Source: Candidatus Uhrbacteria bacterium (GTDB lineage Bacteria; Patescibacteriota; Patescibacteriia; 2-12-FULL-60-25). Taken from it: DNA of 64,000 nt. The position numbers were made by a program, and so were the translations under genes. The notes beneath the pieces were generated by a model that ran no database searches, was not told the DNA's origin, and saw only the letters and a list, made by a program, of their open reading frames with translations. The DNA is taken from NCBI GenBank assembly GCA_008363075.1, contig RHKK01000005.1, forward strand, positions 1-64,000, given 5' to 3'. Below, one piece after another: positions 43,967 to 52,938 of the stretch. Position 1 is the stretch's first letter, and the number at the start of each line of letters is the position of its first letter.

Positions 43967-46063
43967 TTATTTTTCAATAATCCTCACGATCCCCCGTTCG
44001 GCGTCCACTTCCACTTCGTCACCGGTCTTGATGACCGTCGTGGCGAATCGCGTACCCACGACGCACGGAATGCCCATCTCGCGACTGACGATCGCGGCAT
44101 GGGAAACCATACCCCCTTGATTGGTCACGATCGCGGCCGCTTTCCTACAAGCCGGCATCAAATCCGGAGACGTCGTTTCGGAAATGAGAATTTCTCCCTG
44201 CCGCATCTCATCGAACAGCCGATACAATTTCTGGAAATCGTCATAATCGGCGGTGATCACCTTTGCCGTCCCACGAGCCGTGCCCGACGATGCGCAGACG
44301 CCTCGTATGGTTTTCGTTTTTTGTGAATCCTCTTCATAAACGAGACGATCAAACAACGCCTCCGCTTCCTTGCCGCGGAGATAGACGATCGTTCCATCAT
44401 TGTTGAAAAGAATAGAGGCTTGAAGACGCTCGGTGATGATACCGTCTTCAATGCGTGTCCCGTTCTTCAAGAGATTTAACACTTCGTCCGAGGTATATTC
44501 CTTCAATGCGGCGACCGCGATGCCCGTTTGATCTCCGATCTTCCGCAATAATCGTTCGAGCGCGGACGTGTCCTTGACGAGAAGATCGTTGAGATAGTCC
44601 CGCATGTCGTTCTTGAATCGACCAAGCTCCTCCATGCGCGCGAGCATCGGGGCATCTTCCCTGGCTCGTTCATACGCACCGTCGGAAAAATGAAAATCCG
44701 TGTATTTATAAAAATCCATCGACCGAACGCAGCGATCGAAAAATGCCTTCATGTCTTCATCCGTCACCTTAGACGTCAACAAGATCGCTTCGGCGAGGTC
44801 GAGAGTGGATCGTGCGAGATCCTTGAACGCGACCAAATACTGCGAGAAGGCATCTTCCGAACCCACGGGATCCGCGCCTTCGCGGTGACAGCGCTCCAAT
44901 CCCTCTTTGGTGATATAGCTGACGTAATCCCCGTTCTTGATGGTGATCAGGAAGGGATAGCCGGAATAAATACGAATATATAAATCGTTCACGAGAAGCC
45001 TCACGCCTCTTAAACGGAAAAGTCGGATCAATCCCTGAAACGTGCCGAGGCGTCGCTCAATGAGGCGATACGCGTCACTATACTCCATCTCCGTCGTCTC
45101 ATCTTGGGGCGTTGCGGGGAAACGCAAGGTCGTAATCGGTCGGCTTTGGAGGATATAAAACGCACCGTCCACGAACGCCCATTCGATGTCGCAGGGAAAT
45201 CCGTAATGCCTTTCAATACGGATCACGAGGCCGGCAAACTCGAGGATGCGATCGTTCGGCAACACTTGCGCGATGCCTCGTTCCTTGGGAATCGGGCACC
45301 ATTCGTTCCCGCCAGATGCGGAGCGGTACAACCCACGCTCTTGCTCGAAGACGTTCACGTCCGCGATGCGGCGTGGCTCCTTCTCGACGACGTAGCTGTC
45401 CGGAGTCACCTGCCCCGACACGATTGCCTCGCCGAGACCGTAGCTCGCTTCGATGATCAATTGATTACGGTCTTCCGTCACCGGGTGCACGGAAAACGCG
45501 ACGCCCGATATCTCGCTCTCCACCATCTTCTGCACCACGACCGCGACGGAAATGGGCTTGCCATGCAACCCTTTTTCAAAACGATAGAACACAGCCCGTG
45601 GCGTGAACAGGGATGCCCAACACGCCTGAACGTTCTCGAGAAGCCGGTCTTCGGTCGTGTTGAGATAGCTCTCCAGCTGACCCGCCCATGCCGCGTCGGC
45701 GCTGTCCTCCGACGTGGCGCTGGAACGAACCGCGACGTATTCCGAACCGAGCCCCTGGAACGCCGCAAGAACGGCATCGACGATATCGCGCGGCATTGTG
45801 GTAGACATGATTAATGCACGAATCTTTTCAGACGCATCCTCCACGGTATGCATCTGTTCATGTTTGACCGCATGCAAAGCGGAGTCGATCTCGACCCTCA
45901 AATCCGTTTCGTCCAAAAAACGGTCGAACGCTTGCGACAATACGACGAATCCCGGCGGTACCGGGATCCCCGCCCGCGTCATCTCTCCAAGCGACGCTCC
46001 CTTGCCGCCTGCAATGGCAACATCGGTCTTTTCCAAATTCTCAAATCGACGAATCAGCTCCAT
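43967..46063 (-). CDS. PEP synthase/rifampin-phosphotransferase-like dikinase (ATP-grasp plus swivel His)
   Basis: The 698-residue protein has an N-terminal pyruvate-phosphate-dikinase ATP-grasp domain: AGGKGASLGEMTRAGIPVPPGF, VAVRSSATSEDSADAAWAGQLESYLN, EASYGLGEAIVSGQVTPDSY and the IEWAFVDGAFYILQSRPITT segment. A helical middle and the phosphohistidine swivel domain with GGMVSHAAIVSREMGIPCVVG follow. The C-terminal PEP/pyruvate TIM barrel of PpsA is absent. That order (ATP domain, middle, His domain) is that of rifampin phosphotransferases; what it phosphorylates here is unknown. Confidence 0.85.
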   Translation of the reverse strand: MELIRRFENLEKTDVAIAGGKGASLGEMTRAGIPVPPGFVVLSQAFDRFLDETDLRVEIDSALHAVKHEQMHTVEDASEKIRALIMSTTMPRDIVDAVLAAFQGLGSEYVAVRSSATSEDSADAAWAGQLESYLNTTEDRLLENVQACWASLFTPRAVFYRFEKGLHGKPISVAVVVQKMVESEISGVAFSVHPVTEDRNQLIIEASYGLGEAIVSGQVTPDSYVVEKEPRRIADVNVFEQERGLYRSASGGNEWCPIPKERGIAQVLPNDRILEFAGLVIRIERHYGFPCDIEWAFVDGAFYILQSRPITTLRFPATPQDETTEMEYSDAYRLIERRLGTFQGLIRLFRLRGVRLLVNDLYIRIYSGYPFLITIKNGDYVSYITKEGLERCHREGADPVGSEDAFSQYLVAFKDLARSTLDLAEAILLTSKVTDEDMKAFFDRCVRSMDFYKYTDFHFSDGAYERAREDAPMLARMEELGRFKNDMRDYLNDLLVKDTSALERLLRKIGDQTGIAVAALKEYTSDEVLNLLKNGTRIEDGIITERLQASILFNNDGTIVYLRGKEAEALFDRLVYEEDSQKTKTIRGVCASSGTARGTAKVITADYDDFQKLYRLFDEMRQGEILISETTSPDLMPACRKAAAIVTNQGGMVSHAAIVSREMGIPCVVGTRFATTVIKTGDEVEVDAERGIVRIIEK

Positions 46064-46089
46064 ACGTATGGAGCAAGCTAATCAAATTC

Positions 46090-46281
46090 TCACAATTTCT
46101 GCCAATAATCCACATGCGCCTCCGTGTAGCCCTCCGGACCCTCATCCGTTCCGGCTAAGCAGACTTTGCAGACGGGAAATAGGTCACCGGCCCTGAACTC
46201 ATCCGCAAATCCGCACGGGACACACAAATACCAGCCGTCTTCCGGTACCCGATCCCCTACTTTGTACAAAGATTCAGCCAT
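46090..46281 (-). CDS. Small rubredoxin-like zinc-ribbon protein
   Basis: The 63-residue protein has two knuckles, YLCVPCGF (residues about 18-25) and PVCKVCLAG (36-44), in the layout VGDRVPEDGWYLCVPCG...GDLFPVCKVC seen in short zinc-ribbon proteins. It probably binds one Zn2+ or Fe. There is no clear partner. It ends 27 bp downstream, in transcription sense, before the PEP-utilising gene on the same strand. Confidence 0.7.
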   Translation of the reverse strand: MAESLYKVGDRVPEDGWYLCVPCGFADEFRAGDLFPVCKVCLAGTDEGPEGYTEAHVDYWQKL

Positions 46282-46294
46282 GCTTTGGACAACG

Positions 46295-46320
46295 AAAAAA
46301 CCTCCGTCGAATGACGAAGG
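46295..46320 (-). terminator. Terminator after tRNA-Thr
   Basis: On the minus strand a CCTTCGTC-ATTC-GACGGAGG stem (one G-U pair) is followed by TTTTTT. Confidence 0.8.
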
Positions 46321-46328
46321 CTTTTCCG

Positions 46329-46404
46329 TGGAGCCGATGGCCGGATTTGAACCGGCGACCTCTGCTTTACGAAAGCATTGCTCTACCAGCTGAGCTACAT
46401 CGGC
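46329..46404 (-). tRNA. tRNA-Thr (anticodon CGU)
   Basis: The acceptor is GCCGATG/CATCGGC, the D-arm is TAGCTCAGCTGGTAGAGC, the anticodon loop is TTCGTAA, the T-loop is TTCAAAT, and the CCA is encoded. Confidence 0.95.
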
Positions 46405-46405
46405 C

Positions 46406-46480
46406 TGGAGCGGGTAACGGGAATCGAACCCGTCTCTAATGCTTGGGAAGCATTCATAATAGCCACTATACGATACCCGC
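46406..46480 (-). tRNA. tRNA-Gly (anticodon CCC)
   Basis: The acceptor is GCGGGTA/TACCCGC, the anticodon stem AATGC/GCATT has loop TTCCCAA, the T-loop is TTCGATT, and the CCA is encoded. One base separates it from tRNA-Thr, so the pair is processed from one transcript. Confidence 0.95.
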
Positions 46481-46574
46481 GTGGCTCTCTTCCCTCACGA
46501 AACCTCCGATTCCAAGCGCGGACGATCCTACCAATATCCGATGGCGTTGGCAAGACGTCCCGATCCGCCAAAAC

Positions 46575-47204
46575 CTACTGAAAACGTAGATAATACACGA
46601 CGTCCTCACGCTTCAGGCGCTCTTCCAGTTCACGATCGAATGCCGTGGCGTCACCGGTTTCGCGTGTGCGTTTGGCGCGCAACGCGTCTTCGAGCAAGGC
46701 GGGACGGATCACGTAACGCTTGAAATCGGATTCGTTCCAGCCGAATTGGTCGCGGAGAAAATCTTGCAACTCCCCCGGCGTGGTGGACGTTCCCGCCTGC
46801 GCGACGAGCCCGTCATACGCGCGTTCGACGTCGAGCGGCGTGGCGGTGAGCTCCGCAGCCGCGGCCATCTCGTCGATCGCGGCGATGCGGATGGCGCGAT
46901 CGAGCGCCGATCGCCTTTGCTCCGGACCGATCGTTCCTCCCAGCCCCTGCGCCGCGGCCAACGGTCCTTCCAAAAACAGGCGCAGCGATCCGAGATGCGC
47001 AAGGTATTCGTCGTATGTCACGACGCGCGACCCGAGGCGCGCGGCGGGAACCCGGAACCAGCCGGACAACGAGCGGGTCAGCGCGTCTTCGCGTTGGAAG
47101 ACATACACCGATGTGACGAGACCGGCTCCGGAAAGAGCGACGACCGAGAGGAATGCGGCGCCGATGATGACGGCGCGACGATTGAGCTGAAGGGTGGAAT
47201 TCAT
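46575..47204 (-). CDS. Membrane-anchored SurA-N-like protein
   Basis: The 209-residue protein has one N-terminal membrane helix (AVIIGAAFLSVVALSGAGLVTSVYVF). An outer helical domain follows that resembles the chaperone part of SurA/PrsA: GSRVVTYDEYLAHLGSLRLFL, then RRSALDRAIRIAAIDEMAAAAEL and LQDFLRDQFGWNESDFKRYVIRPALLEDAL. No PPIase (parvulin) domain follows, so it may be a foldase without isomerase activity. It is the last gene of the FtsB/PH/MurE group. Confidence 0.7.
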   Translation of the reverse strand: MNSTLQLNRRAVIIGAAFLSVVALSGAGLVTSVYVFQREDALTRSLSGWFRVPAARLGSRVVTYDEYLAHLGSLRLFLEGPLAAAQGLGGTIGPEQRRSALDRAIRIAAIDEMAAAAELTATPLDVERAYDGLVAQAGTSTTPGELQDFLRDQFGWNESDFKRYVIRPALLEDALRAKRTRETGDATAFDRELEERLKREDVVYYLRFQ

Positions 47205-47243
47205 ACGGGGAGTCATGCGTAACGCGCGACGTGTTACGTGCGC

Positions 47244-47672
47244 TTACGGTCTAGGAAAAAAATAGTCGAGCCAGCGCTCCGGATTCGTCCGATCGTCCGC
47301 GGTTTCGGCCGCTTCCTCCGAGGCAGCCTCGCCGTCGTCCTGCCATGTGGCCGGATCCTCGGCTCCACGCAGGATAATGACCCGTTCGCCGGGCTTGCGC
47401 AATCCGAGCCGTGTACGTGCCTCCTTGTCCATCGCGTCCGGCGAATCGAGACGCTGAATCAGTTCGGCGAGCGTCAGCTTGCGCCCTTCGAGCCGCTCGA
47501 TCTCGGCCTGCATCTGGCGGATTTCCTGATCGATCTTCCATTCGCGATAGGACTCGCGCACGGTCGATACGCCCGCGACGAGAAACAGGGCGCCGCTCGC
47601 GGCAAACACGAGAGGCCAGCGCAATTTCAGACGCCGCTCCCGGCGGGGCGCGAATCGCGAATCACGAGGCAT
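47244..47672 (-). CDS. FtsB/DivIC-like septum protein
   Basis: The 142-residue protein has a basic cytosolic N-terminus, one membrane helix (WPLVFAASGALFLVAGVSTV), a coiled coil (residues about 46-75, KIDQEIRQMQAEIERLEGRKLTLAEL) and the DivIC/FtsB-type segment MDKEARTRLGLRKPGERVIILRG. In other bacteria such proteins form a complex with FtsL and FtsQ that activates septal wall synthesis. An acidic tail is extra. The frame upstream and the neighbours are consistent with a division cluster. Confidence 0.85.
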   Translation of the reverse strand: MPRDSRFAPRRERRLKLRWPLVFAASGALFLVAGVSTVRESYREWKIDQEIRQMQAEIERLEGRKLTLAELIQRLDSPDAMDKEARTRLGLRKPGERVIILRGAEDPATWQDDGEAASEEAAETADDRTNPERWLDYFFPRP

Positions 47673-47690
47673 ACCGTCGCGAGTATAGCA

Positions 47691-48206
47691 TCAAAGGGAG
47701 CGGACCTTGAATCCGGCCGTATGCGCGTCGCGAAGGCCGTGAAGCGTGCGCGCGACGGCTTCTGGGGCGGGCATGTCGGTCAGCGTCAGCGGCGCGGCAA
47801 GGCCTTGACCGCTTAAGACGAGTTCACCCTTGCGCAACAGAAGATCAAGGAAGGACCGTTGCCCGGGCGCCGCCTGGGCGCCTACGATCGAGGACTCAAA
47901 TACCTGTCGACTCCACAGTCCGCCTTGACATACCACGACGAACCGACGATCGGTCAACACGAGTACGTTCGTATCCCAAAGCAGGACATGCTTGAGCGCG
48001 AGGTAGATGCCGAGCGCGAGCGACGCACAGATCAGCGCGGCGCCCACAAAGCCGAGACGGATGAGCGGGAAGAGAAAAAAGAACGGCAAAACGATGAAGA
48101 GCGCGGAAAGCGCGAGCCCCGGCACGGCGGTCCACAGGCTCCGGCGCAACACCCGAACGATGCGCTCACCCTCCTGCAACGCAATGATTTCACGAAGATG
48201 CAACAT
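47691..48206 (-). CDS. Bacterial PH-domain (bPH2/YdbS-like) membrane protein
   Basis: The 171-residue protein has two membrane helices (about 26-47 and 52-72), then a bPH2-type strand-rich domain beginning VLLWDTNVLVLTDRRFVVVCQGGLWSRQVFESSI. The function is unknown; bPH proteins often localise to membranes as assemblies. It lies 18 bp from the FtsB-like gene. Confidence 0.75.
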   Translation of the reverse strand: MLHLREIIALQEGERIVRVLRRSLWTAVPGLALSALFIVLPFFFLFPLIRLGFVGAALICASLALGIYLALKHVLLWDTNVLVLTDRRFVVVCQGGLWSRQVFESSIVGAQAAPGQRSFLDLLLRKGELVLSGQGLAAPLTLTDMPAPEAVARTLHGLRDAHTAGFKVRSL

Positions 48207-48210
48207 GCAA

Positions 48211-48278
48211 AAAGAAGTCAGAAGTCAGATGCTACGAATTGTACCCGAGCTACTAGCTACTCGCTACTAGCTGCCAGC
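48211..48278. repeat. Phrase repeat (AGCTACTAGCTACTCGCTACTAG) at murE 3' end
   Basis: Tandem CTACTAG/CTACTCG units supply the last residues (AASSE) and the TAG stop of murE, preceded by GAAGTCAGAAGTCAGA units. Confidence 0.7.
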
Positions 48279-49534
48279 TGCTTTTGAATCGCTTCGCGTG
48301 CGACCGCGGCTTCGTCCCACGGCATCTTGCGGCCGTTCGAGAGACACATCCACGGTTCGCACCCCTTTCCGGTCAACACGACGAGATCACCCGGGCCGGC
48401 GAGCGCCATCGCCTTCTCGATCGCCTCGCGACGGTCGAGGATGCGGAACAGCGTCTCGCCGTCGCGCTTGCCGGCCGCGACCGCGCCTTCCGCCACCTGG
48501 TCGATGATGAGCTGCGGGTCGTCGTCATACGGATCCTCGTTCGTCACGATCACAACGTCGGCGCGCTCCCCGGCCAGGCGCCCGAGAACCGGCCGGCGCG
48601 AAACGTCGCGGCCGCCGCCGCAGGAGCCGAGGACATGGATGACGCGCTGCTTTTCGATCAGGGACAGCGCTTCGTAAAAACGCTTGAACGACTCGGGTTC
48701 GTACGCGTAGTCAATGATGACCGTCCACGGCTGTCCGGCCTCGATGCGATCAAAGCGGCCCGGGACGCGCTCGATCGAGGACAGCCGACGCGCGGCGGCC
48801 GCGAGATCGACGCCGAGTTCCCGGCATACGGCAAGCGCCGCGAGCGCGTTGTAAATATTATATTCTCCCGGCAATCGAAGATCGACGTTCGCGCCGTCGG
48901 CGACGAACCGCGAGCCGTCCGCGCGGAGCTCGACATTCTCGGCGTGCAACCCCTTGTCGGAACGCAGGCCGTACCACGCGATGCGGGAAAGTCCGGGCGT
49001 CTCGGCGTAATACGCGGCATGCTCGCTATCCGCGTTGATCACCGCCGTTTTCACGTGTTCAAAGAGCAGGCGTTTGGCCTTTTTGTAATTCTCGAAGCCG
49101 CCATGCGCTTCGATATGTTCCGGCGTCAGGTTCGTGAACACCCCGATCCGATAGTTGATGCCGATGTGTCGATGCTGGACCAAGCCTTGGGACGACGTTT
49201 CAATCACGGCGTATTTACATCCGACATTCACCATGTCACGCAGCGTCTTTTGCAAAAAGAATCTCCCCGGCATCGTCATCTTTGTTTTATTGATCCACTC
49301 CCTGTCCCCGATTTTCATCACCGCGGTCGTCGTGCATCCGGTTTTGAACCCGGACGCTTCCAACGCCTTGGCGAGAAAATACGCGGTCGTCGTCTTGCCG
49401 TTCGTCCCCGTCACGCCGATCACGATCAGATGCTTCGACGGATTCCCGTACGCAAACTGCGCCAACCGCGCGAGGATATAATGATACGCGCTCACGATCG
49501 GCTCCGGCACGAGTTTTTTCAGCTGGTTCAGCAT
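48257..49534 (-). CDS. murE: Mur ligase, MurE-like, lacking the N-terminal UDP-binding domain
   Basis: MurE adds the third amino acid to UDP-MurNAc-Ala-Glu. The 425-residue protein has the ATP loop VTGTNGKTTT (about 41-50), FTNLTPEHIEAHG, GEYNIYNALAALAVC, the VIIDYAYEPESF motif and TGKGCEPW. The N-terminal domain that binds UDP-MurNAc in full MurE (about 90 residues) is missing: the P-loop comes almost at once. The acceptor motif DNPR of meso-DAP enzymes is replaced by NEDPYDDDP, so Lys or another residue may be added. The C-terminus AASSE comes from a phrase repeat. Confidence 0.8.
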   Translation of the reverse strand: MLNQLKKLVPEPIVSAYHYILARLAQFAYGNPSKHLIVIGVTGTNGKTTTAYFLAKALEASGFKTGCTTTAVMKIGDREWINKTKMTMPGRFFLQKTLRDMVNVGCKYAVIETSSQGLVQHRHIGINYRIGVFTNLTPEHIEAHGGFENYKKAKRLLFEHVKTAVINADSEHAAYYAETPGLSRIAWYGLRSDKGLHAENVELRADGSRFVADGANVDLRLPGEYNIYNALAALAVCRELGVDLAAAARRLSSIERVPGRFDRIEAGQPWTVIIDYAYEPESFKRFYEALSLIEKQRVIHVLGSCGGGRDVSRRPVLGRLAGERADVVIVTNEDPYDDDPQLIIDQVAEGAVAAGKRDGETLFRILDRREAIEKAMALAGPGDLVVLTGKGCEPWMCLSNGRKMPWDEAAVAREAIQKQLAASSE

Positions 49535-49539
49535 AGGTT

Positions 49540-49622
49540 TGCGGTTTGCGGATACGTACGATATTCGTTTTTACATTTTACGTTTTGCGGTTTGACATTT
49601 CACTCTTCACTCTTCACGGTTC
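49540..49622. repeat. Phrase repeat (GTTTTACATTTTACG / CACTCTTCACTCTTCAC) between murE and pgsA-like gene
   Basis: Three kinds of tandem phrase lie side by side: TTTGCGGTTTGCGG, TTTACATTTTACG and CACTCTTCACTCTTCAC. Confidence 0.6.
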
Positions 49623-50202
49623 ACGACGAATACGTCAGCAGCGAAATAACGGCAAACGCGATCGCGAGTGACAACGTCCCGACCGCAAACGGCACGGCCA
49701 GCGGCAACCCCGCGAGTTTGGCCAGCAGCAGGAGCGAGACACCGAGGATTTGCAGGAACATCTTGATTTTTCCGTAGCCGTTGGCGGACGCGTATCGGCC
49801 CTGGCGTCGACGGTACAGCGCCCCCGCGACGATGAGAAGCTCCATCGATATAATGACGATGGCGAACAGGAAATTCACTTCTTTCGCGACGAACAGCACG
49901 ACGACGGAACCGATGAGCAACTTGTCCGCGACGGGATCCGCCATCGTGCCCCACAAGGTGATTTGCTTTCGCAACCGCGCCTGTGCGCCATCCCACGCGT
50001 CCGTCATCGCGGCAAATAAGAATAGTCCAAACGCCCACGGCCATTGCTCGATCCAGAGCAGCCACAACACGGTGGGCGTAAGCAGCATCCGTAACACCGT
50101 GAGATGATTAGGCCTAAGCCATTGCGGAAAAAAGCGGACAAACACCGCTCCGAGCAGCTTGTCGAACGGCGCGAGAACGATGTTCTCGTTCGTCATGAGC
50201 AT
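49621..50202 (-). CDS. CDP-alcohol phosphatidyltransferase (PgsA-like)
   Basis: The 193-residue, four- to six-helix protein has the full CDP-alcohol signature DG-x2-AR-x8-G-x3-D-x3-D (within DAWDGAQARLRKQITLWGTMADPVADK). PgsA-type members make phosphatidylglycerol phosphate from CDP-diacylglycerol. The start was placed at the ATG 50202, five bases after GGGGAT; 50217 and 50196 are alternatives. A phrase repeat (CACTCTTCACTCTTCAC) touches its 3' end. Confidence 0.85.
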   Translation of the reverse strand: MLMTNENIVLAPFDKLLGAVFVRFFPQWLRPNHLTVLRMLLTPTVLWLLWIEQWPWAFGLFLFAAMTDAWDGAQARLRKQITLWGTMADPVADKLLIGSVVVLFVAKEVNFLFAIVIISMELLIVAGALYRRRQGRYASANGYGKIKMFLQILGVSLLLLAKLAGLPLAVPFAVGTLSLAIAFAVISLLTYSS

Positions 50203-50272
50203 AACGATCCCCAGCATACGCGACGCGACGATTCATGGCCAACTCAAGGGCATTTTGTTAGGCTTCCACCAT

Positions 50273-50857
50273 ATGAATATCGAAACTCGCTGCTTCGAGG
50301 GCGTCCGGAACCCCGTGCGATTCAAAGAGGCGCCGACGCCGTCGGAAACCGCGGAAGACACGGCTCCGCGGCAAGCGCCCGCGTTTCAGTGGCAACGGTT
50401 TGATCCGCAAAATCCCGCCGACCGGGCCCCGCTCCTGGCAAATGCCGTGACGATTCTGGAAGACGGCCGACAAAGCCCCTCCGAAAAACAGCGGGCGATC
50501 GAGGCGCTGAGGAGTATCGGATACGGCTGGGATCGGACACTGGAACCGGGCGAAAACCTGACGGTGCTTCGCGCCGCGGTGCAACACGAAAAACAGCGAG
50601 AACGCCAGCGGCAAGAACAGATGGCGAATACGGAAGCCTTCCAAAAATACTATCGAGAGAATATCGCGCAACACGTCCAGCCGAGTGAAACGCCGGCGGC
50701 GAACGCGAGCCGCCGAGCCGACGGACCCGCGACCTATCGCGAAGCGCCGCGAGCCGCCGAGCCTCCTTCCAACGAATCACGCACATCGAGCCGCGGATGG
50801 CGCGGGCTGATGAGCAAGGCTTCGACGGGCCTGCGGTCGCTGTTCGGTCGGAAGTAG
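50273..50857 (+). CDS. Protein of unknown function, disordered
   Basis: The 194-residue protein has a low-complexity Pro/Ala/Glu/Arg composition and no membrane segment. A possible coiled coil (VLRAAVQHEKQRERQRQEQMANTEAFQKYYREN) occupies about 105-137, and a basic Ser/Arg/Gly end (SSRGWRGLMSKASTGLRSLFGRK) forms the C-terminus. No family is recognised. It starts a plus-strand group with the membrane transferase, whose start is 5 bp after its stop. Confidence 0.5.
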   Translation: MNIETRCFEGVRNPVRFKEAPTPSETAEDTAPRQAPAFQWQRFDPQNPADRAPLLANAVTILEDGRQSPSEKQRAIEALRSIGYGWDRTLEPGENLTVLRAAVQHEKQRERQRQEQMANTEAFQKYYRENIAQHVQPSETPAANASRRADGPATYREAPRAAEPPSNESRTSSRGWRGLMSKASTGLRSLFGRK

Positions 50858-50861
50858 GCGT

Positions 50862-52937
50862 ATGTCTGCGCGTGCGCTTGGCTGGCTTGTCGTCGTCCTC
50901 ACTTCCGGAGCCGTGCTTGCGAATGCCGCGTTTGGCGCGCCGACGATCTGGTCCGCCGCCGCCATCGTCTTCACGCTCCTGTATCATGCCGTCGTCTTCG
51001 GCGCGAAGCTCGTGCGGCGCAGGGAAGGGATCGGCCCGTTCCTGCTCGGGCTCGCCTGCCTCCTGGCCGCGCAAAGCGTCTTCCAGGTATTATTTTATTA
51101 TCTCGGCCTACGATTGGGCGCCTGGACCGACGCGCTCTCCCTCACGCTCACGCTCGTCACGTTCCAGCTTGTTTTACCCGTATCCGACGAAGCCGCAGCC
51201 ACTGCCGACGATACTCGATACTCGATACTCGATACTCGGAACCTCTGGCTTGCCGCCGCCCTCATCCCCGCCCTGATCGCTTTCGGCTACGTCCTACGCG
51301 GCGCCGTCACCCAGGCGACGGACGTCTCGATCCGCACGCCCTGGCCGCTGCTTCCGCCGGGGACGTTGCTCGCGCTCGCGATCATTCCGCTCTGCGCCTG
51401 GCTCGCCGCATGGAAATCGAACCGGCGTTGGGTGACGGCCGTGATCGTGTCGCTCGCGCTGGTTTCCGTCGCCGTGATCGCTCCCCTCCTGTATCGCCTC
51501 GGCTACGGGTTTGACGGTTTTCTCCATGTCGCGACGGAACGGATCGTATTCGACACGGGGACGCTCGAACCAAAACCGCTTTACTACATGGGCCAGTACG
51601 TGTTCGTGACATGGCTTGCGCGGCTTGCGGCGCTCCCGATCGAGGCGGCGGACCGTTTTCTTGTCCCGGTCGCCATCGCGTTCCTGCCGCTCTTCTTTCT
51701 GTACGGACGTCGCGCGGCGACTCGCTGGGAAGACGCGGCGTTACTCCTCTTTTTGCCGCTCGCGCCCTTCGTCGCGACCACGCCGCAAAGCTTCGCGTAC
51801 GTGCTCGGATTCGGAGCGGTTGTGATCTCGCTCAACGGGAAGACACATCCGGCCGCCGGCCTTTCGCTCGCCGCGTGGTCGCTCGCGGTCCATCCGCTCG
51901 CTGGATTGCCGCTGGCCGGCGCCACGCTCGCGCTCCAGTGGACGGACATGCGCGGATCGCGCGCGCTCCGATCACCGATCACATGGCTGCTCGCGCTTGC
52001 CGCCGCCGCCGCGGTTCCGTTTGCGTTTCTCGTCATTAGCCGCGGCGCATCCACGGGTATCGAGTGGGATGCCTCGCGCATCTTTGACGTTCGGACGTGG
52101 GTCGGGTCGTTCACCGCACTGGTACCGCCGCGGAACCGCGTCGCGCTGTGGCCCGACTGGACCGCGCTCGTTCTCTTTCTCGCGCCGGTCGTGGCGATCA
52201 CGACCGCGATCATGGCCGTCTTGCGCGACGCGGAATCACGAAGCCGCTGGATCGCGCTGATCGCGATCGGTGCCGGCACGACGTTCGGCGGCTTCGTGAT
52301 GCGCGCCGCCGGCGAATTCGCCTTTCTCATCGACTACGAGCGCGGCAATTACGCCGACCGCCTGTTCCTCGTGGGATTCCTGCTCCTTGTTCCGCCGGCG
52401 GCGGCCGGCGCGGCTCGTTGGCTCGCCAAACTCGAAACCGCGCCCGCCCTCCCGGTCGCGGCGCTCCTCCTCGGTCTCGCGGCCTGGCACGGCGCGCAGG
52501 CGCACGCCGCTCTGCCTCGCCACGATGCCGCCGCCGCGAGCTACGGCTGGAGCGTCGGTCGCGGCGACGTGGAAGCCGTACGCTGGATCGATTCGGACAG
52601 CCAAGGCGCGACGTACGCCGTGCTCGCCAATCAAAGCGTCAGTGCCGCGGCCGTACGCGAATTCGGCTTCAAGCGCTATCACGACGACGTATTTTATTAT
52701 CCGATCCCCACCGGCGGCGCGTTGTATCAACATTTCCTCGAAGCCGTCGGGCGCGAGCAGACGCTCGAGCCGATCCGCGAAGCCGCGCTGCTCACGGCGT
52801 CGGACATCATCTATGTCGTCGTGAACGAATACTGGTGGGATGCGAAACGCGTCGCCGAAGAGCTATCAGCCCTCGCGGACAAAGAGACGACGACCTCCGA
52901 CGGCCGCGTGCGCGTCTTCCGGTTCGATGTGAAATAA
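50862..52937 (+). CDS. Multispanning (GT-C-like) membrane glycosyltransferase or polymerase
   Basis: The 691-residue protein has at least twelve membrane helices and an outer C-terminal domain of about 150 residues (from HDAAAASYGWSVGRGDVEAVRW). An early loop contains GYGFDGFLHVATERIV, a D-x-H-like acidic loop as in GT-C glycosyltransferases. An unusual stretch (residues 116-126, DDTRYSILDTR) is encoded by the phrase repeat CGATACTCGATACTCGATACT, inserted in an outer loop in frame. The family is not certain; it may add sugars to lipid-linked acceptors. Confidence 0.6.
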   Translation: MSARALGWLVVVLTSGAVLANAAFGAPTIWSAAAIVFTLLYHAVVFGAKLVRRREGIGPFLLGLACLLAAQSVFQVLFYYLGLRLGAWTDALSLTLTLVTFQLVLPVSDEAAATADDTRYSILDTRNLWLAAALIPALIAFGYVLRGAVTQATDVSIRTPWPLLPPGTLLALAIIPLCAWLAAWKSNRRWVTAVIVSLALVSVAVIAPLLYRLGYGFDGFLHVATERIVFDTGTLEPKPLYYMGQYVFVTWLARLAALPIEAADRFLVPVAIAFLPLFFLYGRRAATRWEDAALLLFLPLAPFVATTPQSFAYVLGFGAVVISLNGKTHPAAGLSLAAWSLAVHPLAGLPLAGATLALQWTDMRGSRALRSPITWLLALAAAAAVPFAFLVISRGASTGIEWDASRIFDVRTWVGSFTALVPPRNRVALWPDWTALVLFLAPVVAITTAIMAVLRDAESRSRWIALIAIGAGTTFGGFVMRAAGEFAFLIDYERGNYADRLFLVGFLLLVPPAAAGAARWLAKLETAPALPVAALLLGLAAWHGAQAHAALPRHDAAAASYGWSVGRGDVEAVRWIDSDSQGATYAVLANQSVSAAAVREFGFKRYHDDVFYYPIPTGGALYQHFLEAVGREQTLEPIREAALLTASDIIYVVVNEYWWDAKRVAEELSALADKETTTSDGRVRVFRFDVK
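51211..51240. repeat. Phrase repeat (ACTCGAT units) inside the membrane transferase gene
   Basis: Three near-perfect GATACTC units are translated as DDTRYSILDTR. Confidence 0.65.
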
Positions 52938-52938
52938 T

